From the NCBI GenBank assembly GCA_050084515.1, contig CM114273.1, positions 13,144,001 through 13,208,000 of the forward strand: 64,000 nucleotides of DNA, given 5' to 3'. Positions within the stretch are counted from its first letter, which is position 1; each line of letters starts with the position of its first letter. The notes under the pieces are model-generated. The model made no database searches. It was not told where the DNA came from and saw nothing but the letters and a program-made list of their open reading frames with translations. Origin of the DNA: Blasia pusilla (Eukaryota > Marchantiophyta > Marchantiopsida > Blasiales). The position numbers were made by a program, and so were the translations under genes. Positions 32,420 through 46,740 of the stretch are shown in pieces.

Positions 32420-35400
32420 AGCCTATTACTGGTTTGAGGCAGCGAAACAGACGTTTACTATAACACGGAAAGAACAAAACCTTGTCGAGCACTGAATATG
32501 AATGTCAAATCAAGCAGTTCCGTCTGTTGGAGAAAGGTTCCCTCTTCAACTAGTAGAATCAATTGTGACAAGACTTGAATTCAAAGATACCCCGGGTAGA
32601 GTCGAGGGATCTATCTACGTTAACCTCCGTCGTCATGTCGCGAGTATTAGGTTTGGTAAAGAGGCGTTTCATCTTTATTATTTTATTTAAGAGGAAAGAA
32701 AAATAGAAAGGAACCAAAATGAATGTACTTTTTGGTTTAGGGTTTAAATTCTATCGGCTATCAAATCTAGAAACCAAAAGCTAATTTACTTGCCCTCTAT
32801 GTACACATTGTTTCGTGCCTATTTAGTTCAAGTCATGTTAGTGTGTGCGGTTTTAGGTTTGAGAGGGAATCTTGGAGAGCTTGCTATGTGTGTGTATAAA
32901 TTTCAAAAAAATGACCCGAGAGTGTTTGATTGTGGATGTAACTTCCGCACAGAAAGTGAACCACATATGTCTCATGTGATTCATATGAATTATTGTCCAA
33001 CTTCTTCCAAGATCGAAGAGGTTCCATATGTTTAATGCTCGGATCATGGTTCAAGCCTATTCATCCTATCGTTTATAGCCATGAGAGGGAATGGAGAGGA
33101 TTTGTCTTCACTTCGTTACCATACTCTCTCCTGCTGTTTATCTCTATTCCATCATAAGATGGGGATGGAATTGGACTCTCCTGATTTCTCTAGATCTCTT
33201 CATCTCTCTCGTAGAGAACGATGAAGAGATCCATCCCGTCACTTTTCATAGGAATTAAGATCTTTCCTCCAAGAGAAGGTGGGAGTAAGGATGGTCCACT
33301 CCTCCTCTCCTTCTCCTAAGGCCCATTGAAAATTTAATATTAAAAAAAAGTTCCTTATGAAACAAAATTCGCCATCCCCAAAAAATCAGAAATCTTTTTG
33401 AGCATTTCTAATTTCTTTCTCTTCCCCTCTCATTTTAAAAATGAAGAAAATAAACCTCTTGTGAAATCCTCTTATTTTCAAAGTCTCTGATCTTTTCTCT
33501 TCTCCTCAATTAAACACTTATTCCTTTGTCTAGTCTAATCCCTACTTCAAATTTTATTCCTTCCTACTCTCTCTTCCTCTCTTTTAGAATTAAATATTTC
33601 AAAAAATCTGTATCATTAGAGATAGACCTCTTAACAACAAAGATCCACCATTTCGGTACCTCTCCCCTCCACTAGTCTCCTATTGTCACACCCGTTCCAC
33701 TTTATTAGTTAGTCACGTCTAATTAAGTTAGATGAAAGGAATGTACCAATGATGCTTATTAGTAGTCGATGGATGGCATAGGATATATTCATCCCATTGT
33801 TAAATGATGGAATATGTTCTAAGTCATTACTAAGAAGAATTGACTTCTATGATATGATTGTCTTTTCTTGCATGTGAGTGACATACCCACATCATCAATC
33901 TATGTAGAATACTTGGATCTTAATGGCTACTTTGTGCATTCACTCACGACTTGTTATTGATTGGCATGGAACTTGCATTGTAGACCTTAACTTACGGATT
34001 ATGTCTTACTTTAGCAAAGTCAATACAAAGATTGTAATTGTGTATACAATTTGGATATTTTTAGTGATAATTAAGAAATAAACATCTTCATATTTGGACC
34101 ACGAGGCATGGTAATCTCTTGGATAATTTTTCGTCACACAAAGGAGTGATACATGGTTCCCAATCTATATAGGCTTTATAAGTTTCATTTTTCTCATTTA
34201 ATGATATTCCTCATGATATCATATGGTTTCTTATAACTCATCGACAAAAATCTCATATGACATATTGTCTATTACAACCATGACCCAACTGAATTATAGA
34301 TCTATTGAGACTTTCTAGAACTTTAATCCTAGTTTGCATTTCTTTTGAGCGTTCGAAAAGAGCGTTCAATTCGAGCATTTAATATTGTACATTTATTTCC
34401 AATTACATTCCAATGTGCATGTGGATATGAGGTCCAAAACTTCTCTTACTCGTAAGTGCCTCATAATGAACTTCCATGCTAGTAGCAAACAAAATACGTG
34501 CTCACAAAAGTAGATACTCAAACATTTTCAATTCTGTGACCTAAAGATATTTTAGTAAAGTTTGAGAGAGGAAAAGAGGTCACGTTAGAATTTTAAAGGA
34601 GATGGAAAGTGGTAGTAATAACTATTTGGTACTTCCCAAGAAATGGAAGAGTGTGGTGTTTATCATGGAATTAGCGTAAAAATGGTATATTTATTAGTAA
34701 TAAAACCCAAAAATATCTATGTCAAGCACGAGCATGAAACCAGTAAGATAGAAGGTACATCATGGTGTTTTGCATATGCCTCACTTAAAGTGATTTGGGA
34801 TGAGAAGGCCCAAATACTAAAAAAATAAAATGGAAAGGACTTGCATATACAAGTTACCACCTTTTCTAGCCAAGTGCAAGTATTTTAACTTTAAAGAAAA
34901 ACACTTATGACAGACTTGAAAAGTTCTTATCTTCGAGCTCATTTGTAAAATCTCACATGGAATTTGTATCCCAACTCAAACTTTCAACGAACTTAAAATT
35001 GAGTCATAAGTTTGAAGGTGTCAAGGGGTATATCCCTAGCCCATTAATCTAACCTCTTGGATAAAAACTTCCATAACTTTAAGAAATTCCAATAAGTTGG
35101 AAAATAACTATAATTAAAATCCTTAACTTGAACTATGTTTTGGGATGATAGGATCGCACCACGATAATTATCTATACGATTAAGGGACAATAGTTTCTTG
35201 ATTTGCAAACACTTCTTTAGTTGACATATGGCTAGTGGGACAACAAAAAAATCTACATTATTGTTGGAGAGTGCCTTCTTGATTTGCAAACATCTTTTTG
35301 TTTGACACGTGGCAATCGGACATCAAGAAAATGTTCCCCCCTCTATAGGCAACAAGAAAAAACAATTGTGTGCAACATGATTAATCACTTCACTCTTGTA

Positions 35401-35900
35401 GATAGCACGGGCTGCCCACTAGTGTTTATATATGACAAGCCAATATTAAAAAATCTTTGGATTACGTAGTGGATGTAGTAAATCTAGTCATATAAAAACT
35501 TTGATTTGCGCGATGCTCAAAATGAATCGCACGCAAAAGCGGAACATATCGGCTCAATTAGGGTTGGTAAACGGCAAGTTAATCATATATATATTTACGT
35601 AGAAGTGAACACCCGTGAAACACATTTATGAGAAAATAAAAAATATTGAATTAAATGAAATAAACTAATTTTGATAATTATATTTAAGATTCCACCCAAG
35701 CTACTATTGAGCTAACATGGGTAAAAAGACCCGTGGTTTGGATTCCTAGCATGGAACAAGTGATATGAAAGAGGGTCGGTTGAGGTTTGACCACGACGTC
35801 GGAACACTTGAAGCTATGAGTTAGATTATGAAGGCATCTCAATCTTATAATTTGCCAACGTGCACCTTTTTATGCCTTGCATGGTCACAAACACTCATCA
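32420..35900. other. AT-rich intergenic DNA with a short direct repeat
   Basis: No supported gene. Two related units of about 60 bp (CTTGATTTGCAAACA onward) lie in tandem at about 35197-35255 and 35277-35335. The rest is low-complexity AT-rich sequence. Confidence 0.55.
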
Positions 35901-38245
35901 TCTAAGCGCAATTGCGGTCAGTGGTGCTTCGTCCACTTTACGCCAGTTCACATTCTAAAAATTGGCGTAGTTGCTTGAACTCTACTACGTCGCTTGTTGG
36001 GAGGCCTGGAAAAGGACGCTCATTGGAACCTGTTGTGACTTGGAGTGTCGAAGAGAGAGGGAACCTGTTAGTGATTTCGAGTCTCAAACAGAGAGGCTAT
36101 GTGGAATTAGTTAAACACCAAAGAGTGAGAGAGTCCATCTGGCATTACTTAAACACCAAGAACTTCGTCACCGGGTCTTACTCTACTCTCAAACAGACGT
36201 TGTTGTTATGACAAACCCGAGGTTTCACGTCACGACTAATTTACGCAACGAATGGTCCCACCGTCGTTCGCGGCCTTCAAGACAACTCCTCCCAACCTTT
36301 TCTTTCGTGCCGCGTGTTGGCCGCACGAGAGCAGGCCCATCGGTTTCTCGTTCACAAGATAATCGCCACAGAGGGGGAAGGCGTCACTAGTCATTGTAAT
36401 CCACATCCTCAGCTAAAGGCGACCTTACCAGCACATGATTCACAAGGGAGGGATCAAGTGTACCACATGCGTTTGAAAAGTGACTCGTGATATCGCCAAC
36501 CAATGACGCTCCTTCGAGGCGAGGTCGTACTGGATGGAAGGCCGCTACGTGGCAAGCCGCTGTTATCGTTAAAATGAGGGAGACTGACATCGATTATCCC
36601 AGTGGGATGTCGCTGCCGTTTAGCTTCTACGAACTCCGAGATTCAGAGATGCGTTGGTCTTCACCAGCCAGCAGAGTAGCCAAGCCAGCCTCCGAAAGCG
36701 AACGCCAAACGCATGTACGGGGAAGTCGGTCGCGCGCCGGCATTGGGCCCGGGAGGGTTTTGCCCACCGAATCCCTCTGTGGCTCCCTGCCAGCGCGCAC
36801 AGACAGATTCATGACGAGGTTAGTTAAGGGTTTCGGACAGGATCGGTGTTGATTGAACCTCGGTGTAGAATGTGACCGTCTGCAACCGTTGCTAGGTCGC
36901 CTAGACACGTCTGTCCTTCTTCGCCGTGTAAGCGTGGCTGGCGCTCCGCCAGCGCGCATTCTTGGAGGCCCGGGCATTCGCTGGTAGGAGGAAGAGAATC
37001 AACACTGAGTCCGCGGATTCCGACCGGCCATGGCCTGCTTTGGACATCAAAATTGACCACCTTCGCTATGATAACTTCGGTCTACTGAGAGCGGTGCCAG
37101 TCGGTGCAGGCTTCAGGTGATATACCCTCGTTGGTCCATCCGGGACACAGTTGCGCCTTCTTTCAAGCGGTACTCGTCAGGCGGGGCTACTCTGAGTGTC
37201 ACCTGTTTTCACTTCTTGGGCTAATCGTCCTCGGTGCCCCTCGAGGTTTTCAACCATGACACTGATGGGACTTTGGAGAAAGGATACGGGGCCCCAAGCG
37301 TTCCATGGTGCTCTTGAGAGTGGACCACGGTACTGGGCAGAATTAGGTCCGTAAAACGGGCTTTGTACATCCAGGAAAGGGTTGCCACAACCGTGAAGAC
37401 GTGATGTTTGCTAAGATGGGCCAGGGGATGGGAGAGAGATTTCTCCTCACAAAGTTCAGCTCAACCTGCAACCGACTTTACAGGTTGAGTGGACGTTCGA
37501 ATCCTCGCGATGACTCAGAACCGGCGGGAAGTCAGTGAGGAAATTCCAGAGGTACACAAGCGCGGAAAGGGAGTCAGGGACGCACGCTGCTATCCCACAA
37601 ACTATACCACAAAGATAGATAATAATGAAAGATTCCAAGGAGACCCCACATACCGAACATTAGGAATACTCCAGCCGCGTACAAGCATAAAACTCGATCC
37701 ATAATAAGAATAGTTGAATGTACAATGAAATTACGCCGCGGGATCCGCTATCCCTGCATAAGAATTGACTGTGGAATACCACTCTGTCAAAGAGTCTGAA
37801 CTCATAGGAAGGTCTTCCTCTAGACCTGATTTTCAGGCACCATGTCCATGGTCCAGTTCAGACGAGAAGAGTGGTCCCTCTGATTCTATTGTTTACTAAA
37901 GTTGTCAGGTCAATACTGAGTTGCAGAAGATCATGTGCGCTCTTCGGTATGTAAACCCGCATTTAAATTGAATCCCAGAGCAGGGATTTCTCAGGGTTTC
38001 CTGCACGCGACTTTCTGACTCTAAGTTACCCTGAAACAATCTCTATCTAGTGTTCAGCAGCCTCTACGAAGCCAGGAGCACGTCCATCACGGAGTCGAGA
38101 ACTCAGTTATAGATGTAAACCCACACCTTATAAACCCTCTTCTAGTCTTTTCTCATCTACCGTACCTAACATGACCAAAAAAAGAAAGAATAAAATCGGT
38201 AATGGTGGATAAATTTGGCCTACTAAGTTAGACGAACGACCTCAG
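35901..38245. other. Unassigned DNA downstream of the bZIP gene
   Basis: GC content is intermediate and there are overlapping short frames on both strands (for example 36487-36852), but no recognisable domain and no consistent frame. It probably includes the 3' untranslated region of the bZIP gene near 38245 and older transposon remains. Confidence 0.5.
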
Positions 38246-41200
38246 CTAGGAAACAGGAGGTTCTGCAACGCGTGTGTTCTGTCGATAGTGCAAAGATCTA
38301 CTCCGGGTGAGTTCTCTACGCCTGCGCCTTGCTTCTGCTGCTGCTGCGACTGCTTCTGACGGTTTTGGTGCAGCCATCATGATCGGAACATCCTGTCCCA
38401 TCTCTGGATACCGTCTCCCTCCATTCGTGTACATTGAATATCTAGAATTCGCCATCTTCGAAGTATGTGCTCCTAGGTTGCCTGATGAACCTCTGAGAAG
38501 CTGTGTGGGAGCGACTGACATACGACTTACTTCCTCACTCGCAGTTCTTCGAAGAATGATACCTCCTAAAGCTGGTGACACTCCAGACTGAGAAGATGGC
38601 GGCAATTTGAAATAATGTCCCTTGTTGCCAAAGCCTGACCCCTGACAGGAAGTGTCACATTTGGCTGCAATTGGTCTAGTATCATGGGGTACATGTGAAG
38701 TGTCGACGAAAGTTTTCACTCCGTAAGACTTATGGGATGCCGGGCCTCTGTCTCTACCAGAGTTAACGAGAGAGAAAGATCCATCTGGCTGTGAAACAGA
38801 CGAAGACACCATGGGAGTCGACGGAGTTACCATATTGGAGGCCTCTGTCCTGCTGGATGGATTGAAAATGTTGGCACTCGACAAGCCTGATGAAAATGCG
38901 AAGTAGGGAGGCATAACATTTGCTTGTCCTCCTTGGGATCCTGCTTGACTAATTCCCATCCAGTACCCCGGCGGGATGTTTCCAATACTTGCTAGTGATG
39001 AATAGTCTCCCCCGAAACCCATGGCTAGGTCAGCAGATTGCATCTTCGCTGTTGCTTGAGAAAAGGCCAACCAATAAAACGGATGAGGGATCTGTGGCAT
39101 CTGTGGCATCTGCATTCCGCCAAATGATACAGGTAAAAGTGGTTGATACTTGAAAGCGGAAACCCCCGAAGGCTTTTCCGATGAAGAGGGAGCTGGCTCA
39201 GGCGAAGCGGCGCCTGGCTCACGCTTTGCTGCAGATAACGCCAGCTGAAAAAAGACATGAACAACTCCAAATGAGTACAACAGATTGATATGTCTTTCAA
39301 AGAACGGTCAGAACCTATCTGCAAATTCTATTATCAGATGCATAATCTCCTTCTAGTCCAGTCAAACTTCGGCCAACTGCAAGCCACAATTCCTCTGTTG
39401 CTATCATTCATCCCGCCGAAAGACATTCTTACCTGATCTTTCAGATGAACGTTCATATCTTTCAGACTGCTCAACTTTTGAGCCAACAGATCCAAATCCT
39501 GCGAGTCAATAACAAACAAACAAAATGAGTAACAATCTTCTTCAATCAAACCAAACCATTCCAAAACTTGGGCTAGTTTGGGTTCGAAGCAGTACAAACT
39601 TTTGCCTATATTGCAACCAACACCCACAGGAATCCACTGACCACGACTGACCTGCTTCATTCGATCGTTTTCCGCAGCTAGGTGTTGTGATTTCTGAGAT
39701 AGATCCTCACACAAAACCTGCACGTTCACAGATTAACCGTAAGCACACACAACAAACTCCAGGCATCCAGTCAGCTGAAGGAGGAGAACTACGGCTGCCA
39801 CCACCCATTTACGAATCGTGAAGATGCTTACTGAATCCCTTCTAAGGGCTGACTACCTGCTTTCTTCGGATGGTCTGTCTGGCTGACTCGCGATTGGCTT
39901 GAACGCGGCGCTGTCTCCGAGCTTCTTTTTCACTCTGCGAACGATCGAAGAAGGTTAGAAGTGAGAATAGCCTGCTTCACCAGCACGAACGTATCTGGCC
40001 GAACCGAAGTGAGACGAGACACAAACGGCACACAAAAGACAACCTAGGAACCTGCCAGTGACGGAAAGAAAAGGAAACCAGATTCGCGAAAGCGCAGCTT
40101 AGGGACACAGGTCCATCGACTGAAGTTACCTCGCTAATAGCAGGTTTAAGCTTGCCAGTAGAGCGCTGGCCTGGTTTCGCTGGACCTGACGGCTTGCTCT
40201 CAACCTTGATGGGAACTGGTTCCGGAGCGGCTACTTCCTCTGCCGCCGCCTCACAGGGATTGGCACGTATAGATTCCTCGCCTTTCGTCATTCCCTCGCT
40301 GGCGGGTACTTCTGGAGCAGTGGGTGCCCAGCCAGCATCCACATCTTCAACCTTCACAGCGGGAACTTGCGACACGCCGGTCGGCCTGGGCTTCTTCCTC
40401 GTGACTAGCTTCACCGCCGCTTGTTCAGAATTCGCCGCCTCATAAAAGATCTCTTCGACCTATCAAATCACGCAGTACGCCTTCAGATACAAACCATGTA
40501 TATTTGAACAGCCACTCTGTGGTGTAGGTGGTGTAAAGTCATCATTTCAATCCACCCTCGTTTCAAGCAGTCCGTGGTGTTCATGTCAGAGGGCTCACCT
40601 TAAGCTTCCGGCCGACAGCCGGTTTCTTAACAGGTCGAATGGGCACAACTCTCTGGAAAGCTGATCGTCCTCCATCTTCGAATTTGGTGAAGCCACCTAC
40701 GCTACCGACTTCCTCCATCCTAAGAGACGGGAGAGGTGAAGTCGGACTCTCAGCCTGCGACTCGAGCTGCGGAAACTCATTACTAGAATCTGAGACAAGC
40801 TTGTTCTGATTCCTGTCACTGCTACATCTCTGCTCGACGCTCCCACACGGTTGCTCTGCCTTCACCGTCGTAACCGCAGACTGCGAATCTTTGCCTGCAG
40901 AGGAAGAGCAGTCCGACTGTTGCTGAACTGGTTCCCGACTGAAGGCAACGGTTTGGGAGCCATCAGTAGAATCAGCCCGCTTGAGTCGACCGGATCTTCT
41001 CTTTTTCCTTGACCATTGCGGCAGGGGAGGCAGAGACTGTTTGTTGATGTCTGTCACCTTGGAAGCGAAGGAAGGGAAGGAAGGCCCATTCGCGAGGAGG
41101 CAGAATTCTGTAAGTGCCTTGGCGGCGTCCAACTCCAGAGAAGAATCGTCTGTATCTTCATCATCGAATCTTTCTTTCCTCTTCGTGGGAGATGTCTTAT

Positions 41201-41366
41201 TGTAGACTGAACATTTCTCCACTTCAGTTTTCACGACATCCTTCACATTAAAAGGTTTCTTCCGAACGTTCGGAAGTCCGGACGCAATCTTCCTTTTCTG
41301 ACGCACTCCTTCACTCGATTTTCCACAAGCAACCACGGAAGCTGCGACACATACACCTGAAGCCAT
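38246..41366 (-). CDS. bZIP transcription factor, six coding exons
   Basis: This is a nuclear DNA-binding regulator of 768 residues. Coding exons on the minus strand are 41366-40599, 40459-40130, 39934-39857, 39717-39652, 39498-39433 and 39244-38246. All introns are GT-AG and phase 0. Residues 1-366 are Ser/Pro/Lys-rich and disordered. Exon 3 encodes the basic region, RVQANRESARQTIRRKQ. Exons 4-5 and the start of exon 6 give the zipper, with heptad residues L, L, M, L, L, L (EDLSQKSQHL through LKDQL). The C-terminal 330 residues are rich in Ser, Pro, Met and Gln and end near an EARRRRREL basic motif. The basic region has Ile where the usual N-x7-R has Arg, which may alter DNA recognition. The ATG follows an AG, so a 5' untranslated intron is likely. 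No frame damage is seen. Homologues with NRESARQTIRR exist in plants; I cannot name the subgroup. Confidence 0.85.
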
Positions 41367-43130
41367 AGCTTCCTCCTGCAGCCGTCAACGCCCTACAAGG
41401 ACCTGCGGTGTGCACGACAACACTCGTAAGACGGTGTCATTGCACTACCCCAAAAATGCGGGGAAGTTTCAAACGCAGGCGACAACTTCTGAGCTTTTCG
41501 ACCAATGTGCCAATGTCAAGTCTGAGGATACGCTGGCAAATTACGTTGAAGAAACACGAACAACCCCTGAGGTAAACAAGGCACACATATGGCGCGAGTT
41601 TTCAACACCCAGCGTACCTAATCGTGCTCAGCATTTGATTTGTGTTATCTGTAGGTGAAGACTGGGCTGAAGATTCTTGTCAAATCACACTGCTCCTGAT
41701 GAACGCGACAGCGAACACAGGCAGAACCCGGCATTTCATAGGCCACAGATCCGAAGTCTTGTCGAAGACGCCAGCAAATGAGAGGAAGGACTAGCAGAGA
41801 CAGGGAACGGTAAAACATGAAGCCTTCGTCACACAGAGGAGACAGGTTACCCCCACAAAGGAGTCGTTACCAGCTTGACACAGGATGTAAAGAACCGCTA
41901 CCCTTGACTGGATGTGATCAAAACATTCTGTAATAATCTCTTCAACACAATCTTAGACAACAGCACGTGGTAGGGAGGGGAGATCATGAGCGACTCCGGA
42001 CCGGAGACGAAGATAAGATAAAGAAAGATGGTCCTCCGCACTTCGACTCGTCGTCGCCGACCTCTTCAGACCTGCAGCTATTGCACCTAAGGGCAGATTG
42101 AACCCTTCTAAGCACACGAGATACACCGCGATAGAGTTTTCCCAGATCGGATATCCCAGGTGCTCCCACAAATCCCACGCGGCAGTCAACCAAGATGGGG
42201 ATTTGCCACAAAGCGAATCTCACGACACGACGTTGCAACCTCGGCGACCTCACGCCGCCACCACTGGTTCCTCCTTCCTCCTACACACGAGAGTGATGCA
42301 GACAATTCCTTCCGCCTCCAGTCTCCCCTGCGGCACCGCAACACCACCACATACACACAGCTTCCCTTACGCTCTCGCTTTTTCCTCTCGCCGTCCGCTG
42401 GCCCAACAGATGTGAGCGCCAACCATACAGCCGCACGCCGTCAAGCAAACCGAAAGCGAGCACAGGAAAGGAAAGGAGCGCAAAATCGACCCAACTCTCT
42501 CCCCCGCAAGCCTACCAGCATTCGCAGCGCGAAGTGGAAGTTCAGCCTCCTTGTCCGTCCCCGAATCCAGACGCTGAGGCCCTCTGGCCTGTCTGCTCCG
42601 GCGGCAACAACGCAAGTGGCCTTGGGGCTGATCCAGTCACAAGCGGGGAGCAGGAACCAATTGCTCGCGTCTCCCGAGTCGGACGGTGCTGCCGGTCTTC
42701 TGCTGCTCCTCCACCTCCTCCTCCTCTACAGACGAAATGGGAAAAATATGGCTCTCAATGATCACCTTCTGCACCCTTGTGCTTGCTGCGCTGGATTCCT
42801 AGTCCCCGAGGTCAGGAAGGGAAGGACCTTTGTTGCGGAGGTTGTTGCTTTTGCTTCGTTGCTGATGACGACGGACGACCTCCCTCCACCGCTGCAAGCT
42901 GGATTCGCTGGCGCTTGCGACTTACCCTTTCCTGCAGGGAGGGCCATGGACGACGGGGAATCGGCTTTCTGCACCCCGCCCCTCACAGCCCTGGATCTTG
43001 ACGATCGGACGGTGCATCTGGACCCTCGCGGTGGCATGCCGGCCTCAAGCCCGGGGGCGCATAGATTTTCCGAGCTCGTCGATTTCTTCCCGACACTCGA
43101 GAGAGTCTGATCGGGAATTTCCACATATTT
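41367..43130 (-). promoter_or_regulatory. Upstream region of the bZIP gene
   Basis: CTGCAG directly before the ATG suggests that the leader is spliced. The GC-rich tract 42000-43130 has CT-rich and repeated CCTCC stretches and long chance frames on both strands, as expected for a leader and promoter of a GC-rich plant gene. I did not find a convincing TATA box or the leader donor. Confidence 0.4.
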
Positions 43131-46045
43131 GGCCGGTTTCTTTCATTGGTTTCAAAGAAACTGCATTTCCCGGGCAGGATTTTCCCCGAACTTTTGCTAG
43201 CCGGATCGGGAATTCTTAAATTTTACCGGCCGGCATTACAAAGAATGCCGGTTCTATGCGCCCGTAGCCTCAAGCCCTCGTCGACCATCCTACTGGCGCC
43301 TCTCTGGTCCTGCCACATCAGCAAGCTCCTCATTCGTTCTGAGGTGGGCTTTTCGGCTCCGCCAATCACTTCCTAAGACCGGCAGTTAAAGTGAAGGCAA
43401 CGAACTTGGTGCCCCGTCCCAGGTGGACTACAACCCGGTTACCATGTCAGCAACGCTTTGCTGAGATGGCGGATTGCCAATTGGCACAGCCAAAGCCGTG
43501 CGCGGTAGAAGCATGCCACCTGGCTTCCTGACGCACCATTGGCTACATTCGCGGGAAGGAATCACAGATTACCCTCCGGTAACGATCCGGATAAGTGCTC
43601 TCCCAGTAAACCCTGCTGGGTACTCTACTTGCTTCCCGCCGTAGAGGCGACGTCTATCTGCGCAAAAGATGGCGACGGACTTTACTTCACGCTGTGAACC
43701 CTCCACGTGGGCAGTCCACCGATACAACCCTAGTCAACGGTTCCAGGGAGTCTCCTAATTGGCCCTCCACCCCAGCACCAGACGTGTGTTTCCTCACCGT
43801 GATGTTGTCCCCCCACGTCCAATCTTACTCCGCCGTTCCGCCTCAACCCGCCAGAACCGGAACGCCCTCCACATTTGCCATGGCGAAGGAGGGCCAGTCC
43901 TCTGAGTTCGTCTCCATAATGGAGCTACTCCAAATTAGCGAAATTGGAAGGCATGTCGCCGCCTTCTCCGGCTACTTCTCCTTTTCTCTTTACGCATTCC
44001 CTCTTTTTCGGCTGACAGTTACCCGGGTTGATATTTCACTTTGACGCTTTTATTACCATCGTGTTTCATTTGTGTTGTTTTTGGTTTCTTCTGTATGGGG
44101 TGGTACGATGTCCATGGATGGGGTCAGGCGAATTCCACACACTTTACTATATTAGTATGCGGCATATTAGGGTTTTCATTTCATGAAGTTTTATTTTGAA
44201 TAAACTTTTGAAATAACTGGATTTGAGACTCATTCTTTATTATATCTATGAGACCTAAGCCTAAAATTGTGCAATGTGTCCTTCACCATCATCTGCTTTT
44301 TCATTTAGTAAATTCATCTCCTCTCCACACCTTCGGCCAATAATATTAAAATTATCAGATTTTCTATATTTTCGGCTTAGAAATTATAAATGGAGAAAAC
44401 ATCTTTGCAAATCAAAGCTTTTCATAACTATAAAGTACGAGTTTTCAAAAATAAATGTTATTTTGAATTCCTTCTATGATGCACTTACAAGAACTACCGA
44501 CCTAGCATAAATCTCAACCATGAAAACATGGATAGGCAAAATCTTGAGGATCAATAAATTGGAAATAGATTTTGATAACAAGCAAAGGACAAAGGGTATG
44601 CACACAACAATCTACATCTATTTATTAAACATACAGGATTTAACCATATTTAGGGAGGATTCTATTTTATCATAAAATAATAAAATAGAAATACCTACCC
44701 AAATTTTTCAAAATAATCATTCCTTGAAGCCATAGTGTAGAGCCCACTCACTACACATAGAAATGTCTTCTTCACTCTTGTCAAAATTTGAAATTTAGTT
44801 ATTTTTGGTCTTTTTATTGTTATATTCTTTGATTAAAATATTCATGATAGAATAAATTTCCTACACTTTTCGAGATAATGCTTTCCAAATATGGGAAGTG
44901 ATGGAAAAATCCTGAAAGCATCCTTTAATATTAATAAACACATCAAAGTCTCATGAGTGAGGCGTAAGTTACAAATATGAGACACAAGCCTAAATGGCAT
45001 TTTGACAATAATGTGTCTAAACAAGAAAAGCATGACCAACTGCTAAGTAGAACATGATAAGAACGAAATATTGTTACTTATCGAACGGTTGTGAATGACG
45101 GCCGTCGACTTGCGGGGTGACATCGTTGCCACTTATTTTTCCACAATTGCTTCATCACCAATGACTATATTTTGTTTTAGCTATCACGTACAACTTTTTA
45201 CGACGGAGTGTAGTGTGGAGTTATTGCTATTGACATCAATAGCACAAGTGTAGCCATCACAACATCAACTAGTGCGGATCGGCCGATTGTGAATATTGTT
45301 TGACGATGGCAGGTGACCTCTTGATTTATAGGGTTTGAGTTTTCTTTCTACTTTGCCATGCATAGTGATTGGTTGCCGCTCGACGATGATCGAGTATTGT
45401 GTCGTGAAACCCAAAGCCGCGACCCTCTGTCGAATGCCGCTTGTGGCCACAACGTATTCTTGGATCGTGGAGGCATACCACTACTGAGGAGCAGAGCGTG
45501 TATTTCCCCCAAAGGGAGAGATGTTACTTATTGTCCCATCCTATCATCGAGTGTCATGCCATCTTTAGTCGCGTCGTGTTGCCCGTGCCTCACTACACTA
45601 GGGGGACAACTAGTTGAGTGGAAGACTTTGTCTTAACGGCCGGGTTGGGATCCAGATTTTCAGTTGCCTAGGAGCGACAATGACATTTTTTCATGTTATC
45701 CATTCTAGTCTTGTGCATTGCAAGTGTGAGGGATTTCTAGGTATCGGGTAGTTATTTGGGATATTGGGGTATGTGCACATATTGGGACCTCATTGATGTA
45801 TGAGGTTATGAGACATAGAATTGTGTGGAATGTCCAGAGTTGCGAGTATACTGACATATGAGACAATAGGATTATCCCACGAATAAAATATTGGGTATGA
45901 CTCAAAAAGGGACATCCGGGATGGTCCTCTGACTTCCAGCCTTTGTACACGATCCATGGAGAGATGTTCAATTGGGGGATTTATTTCACCGTTGGATCTC
46001 GCCGGTACAGCCTATGGTTTTTGGTGTCTTAAGATATCGTTTTGT
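43131..46045. other. Unassigned DNA between the bZIP upstream region and the NUMT
   Basis: 43131-44050 is GC-moderate with one short frame that could be a first exon (ATG near 43880, MAKEGQSSEF), unsupported. 44050-45060 is AT-rich. 45060-46045 has no recognised gene. Confidence 0.4.
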
Positions 46046-46049
46046 TAAT

Positions 46050-46448
46050 TGTCCCCAAAGAGTTGGGTAATCAGCTCCCATGCAGTTTCCAGCTCCAATC
46101 TAGACCTTGTCGCCTTTTCACCTCGACAGGCAGGAAGCACACCAGCGTGCGTTCGCGCGTTTCCCCACCCCTTCCACGGGTGAACTGGGTAGCCAGTTGA
46201 CAAGAAGATAACTTCGATTCGCCAGGCGGGCTTATCTCGTGTGACACTATTAGAGCTCACGCGGTGCTATTGAGCAGCAAAAAAAGATTTTGGCCGCCTC
46301 GCTCTCAACCGCGTTTTTGTAACATGCTATGGTCTCAACGCTCTCACGAGGTAGTGATGAGTTTTCCACGCTCGGCGCACAGGGCGCCCCGAAAGTATTG
46401 AGATTGGCCGCAATCTGTCGGTACCCATAGACCGTCTAACGGCCGCCC
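46050..46448 (-). pseudogene. Group II intron nad2i709, 5' segment (and possibly other intron sequence)
   Basis: It begins after nad2 position 709 with GGGCGGCCGTTAG, the same 13-nt start as the nad3 intron in this window. Downstream sequence to about 46050 is structured and noncoding, but I cannot assign domains. Confidence 0.55.
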
Positions 46449-46740
46449 GAAAAGGAACTGCAGTGATCTTAAATAAAAAACCTACAGCGATAAATAAAAT
46501 TCCCATAAAGATACCACTAGATTGAGCACCGAACAAAGTGATTTCATATCCAGTGAAAATCTTAGCTAATTCCTCAAAGTTGGTAACTCCAGTAAACCCA
46601 TAAATCATAGAACAACCAAACAATAATATTCCAGAGGAGAAAGCACCTAAAATAAAATATTTTAAGCCGGCTTCTGTGGAAAATTCAGAGTCTCTTTTTG
46701 ATGCTGCGATCACATAAAAACATAAACTTTGAAGCTCAAT
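46449..46740 (-). pseudogene. nad2: nad2 exon fragment (NADH dehydrogenase subunit 2)
   Basis: It encodes the internal part of the complex I membrane subunit, from IELQSLCFYVIAAS to FLFKITAVPF, and ends one base into the next codon. This fits the nad2i709 insertion site. The frame is open. Homology stops abruptly at 46740, just before the conserved Gly-Ile-Glu-Leu, so the 5' part of the exon is missing. The 3' end of nad2 is at 49480-49829 on the opposite strand. Confidence 0.9.

Noticed and set aside
42160-43110. 316-codon plus-strand open frame
   Set aside because: It lies antisense in the GC-rich region upstream of the bZIP gene, with low-complexity Leu and Arg runs and no domain; chance openness is likely.
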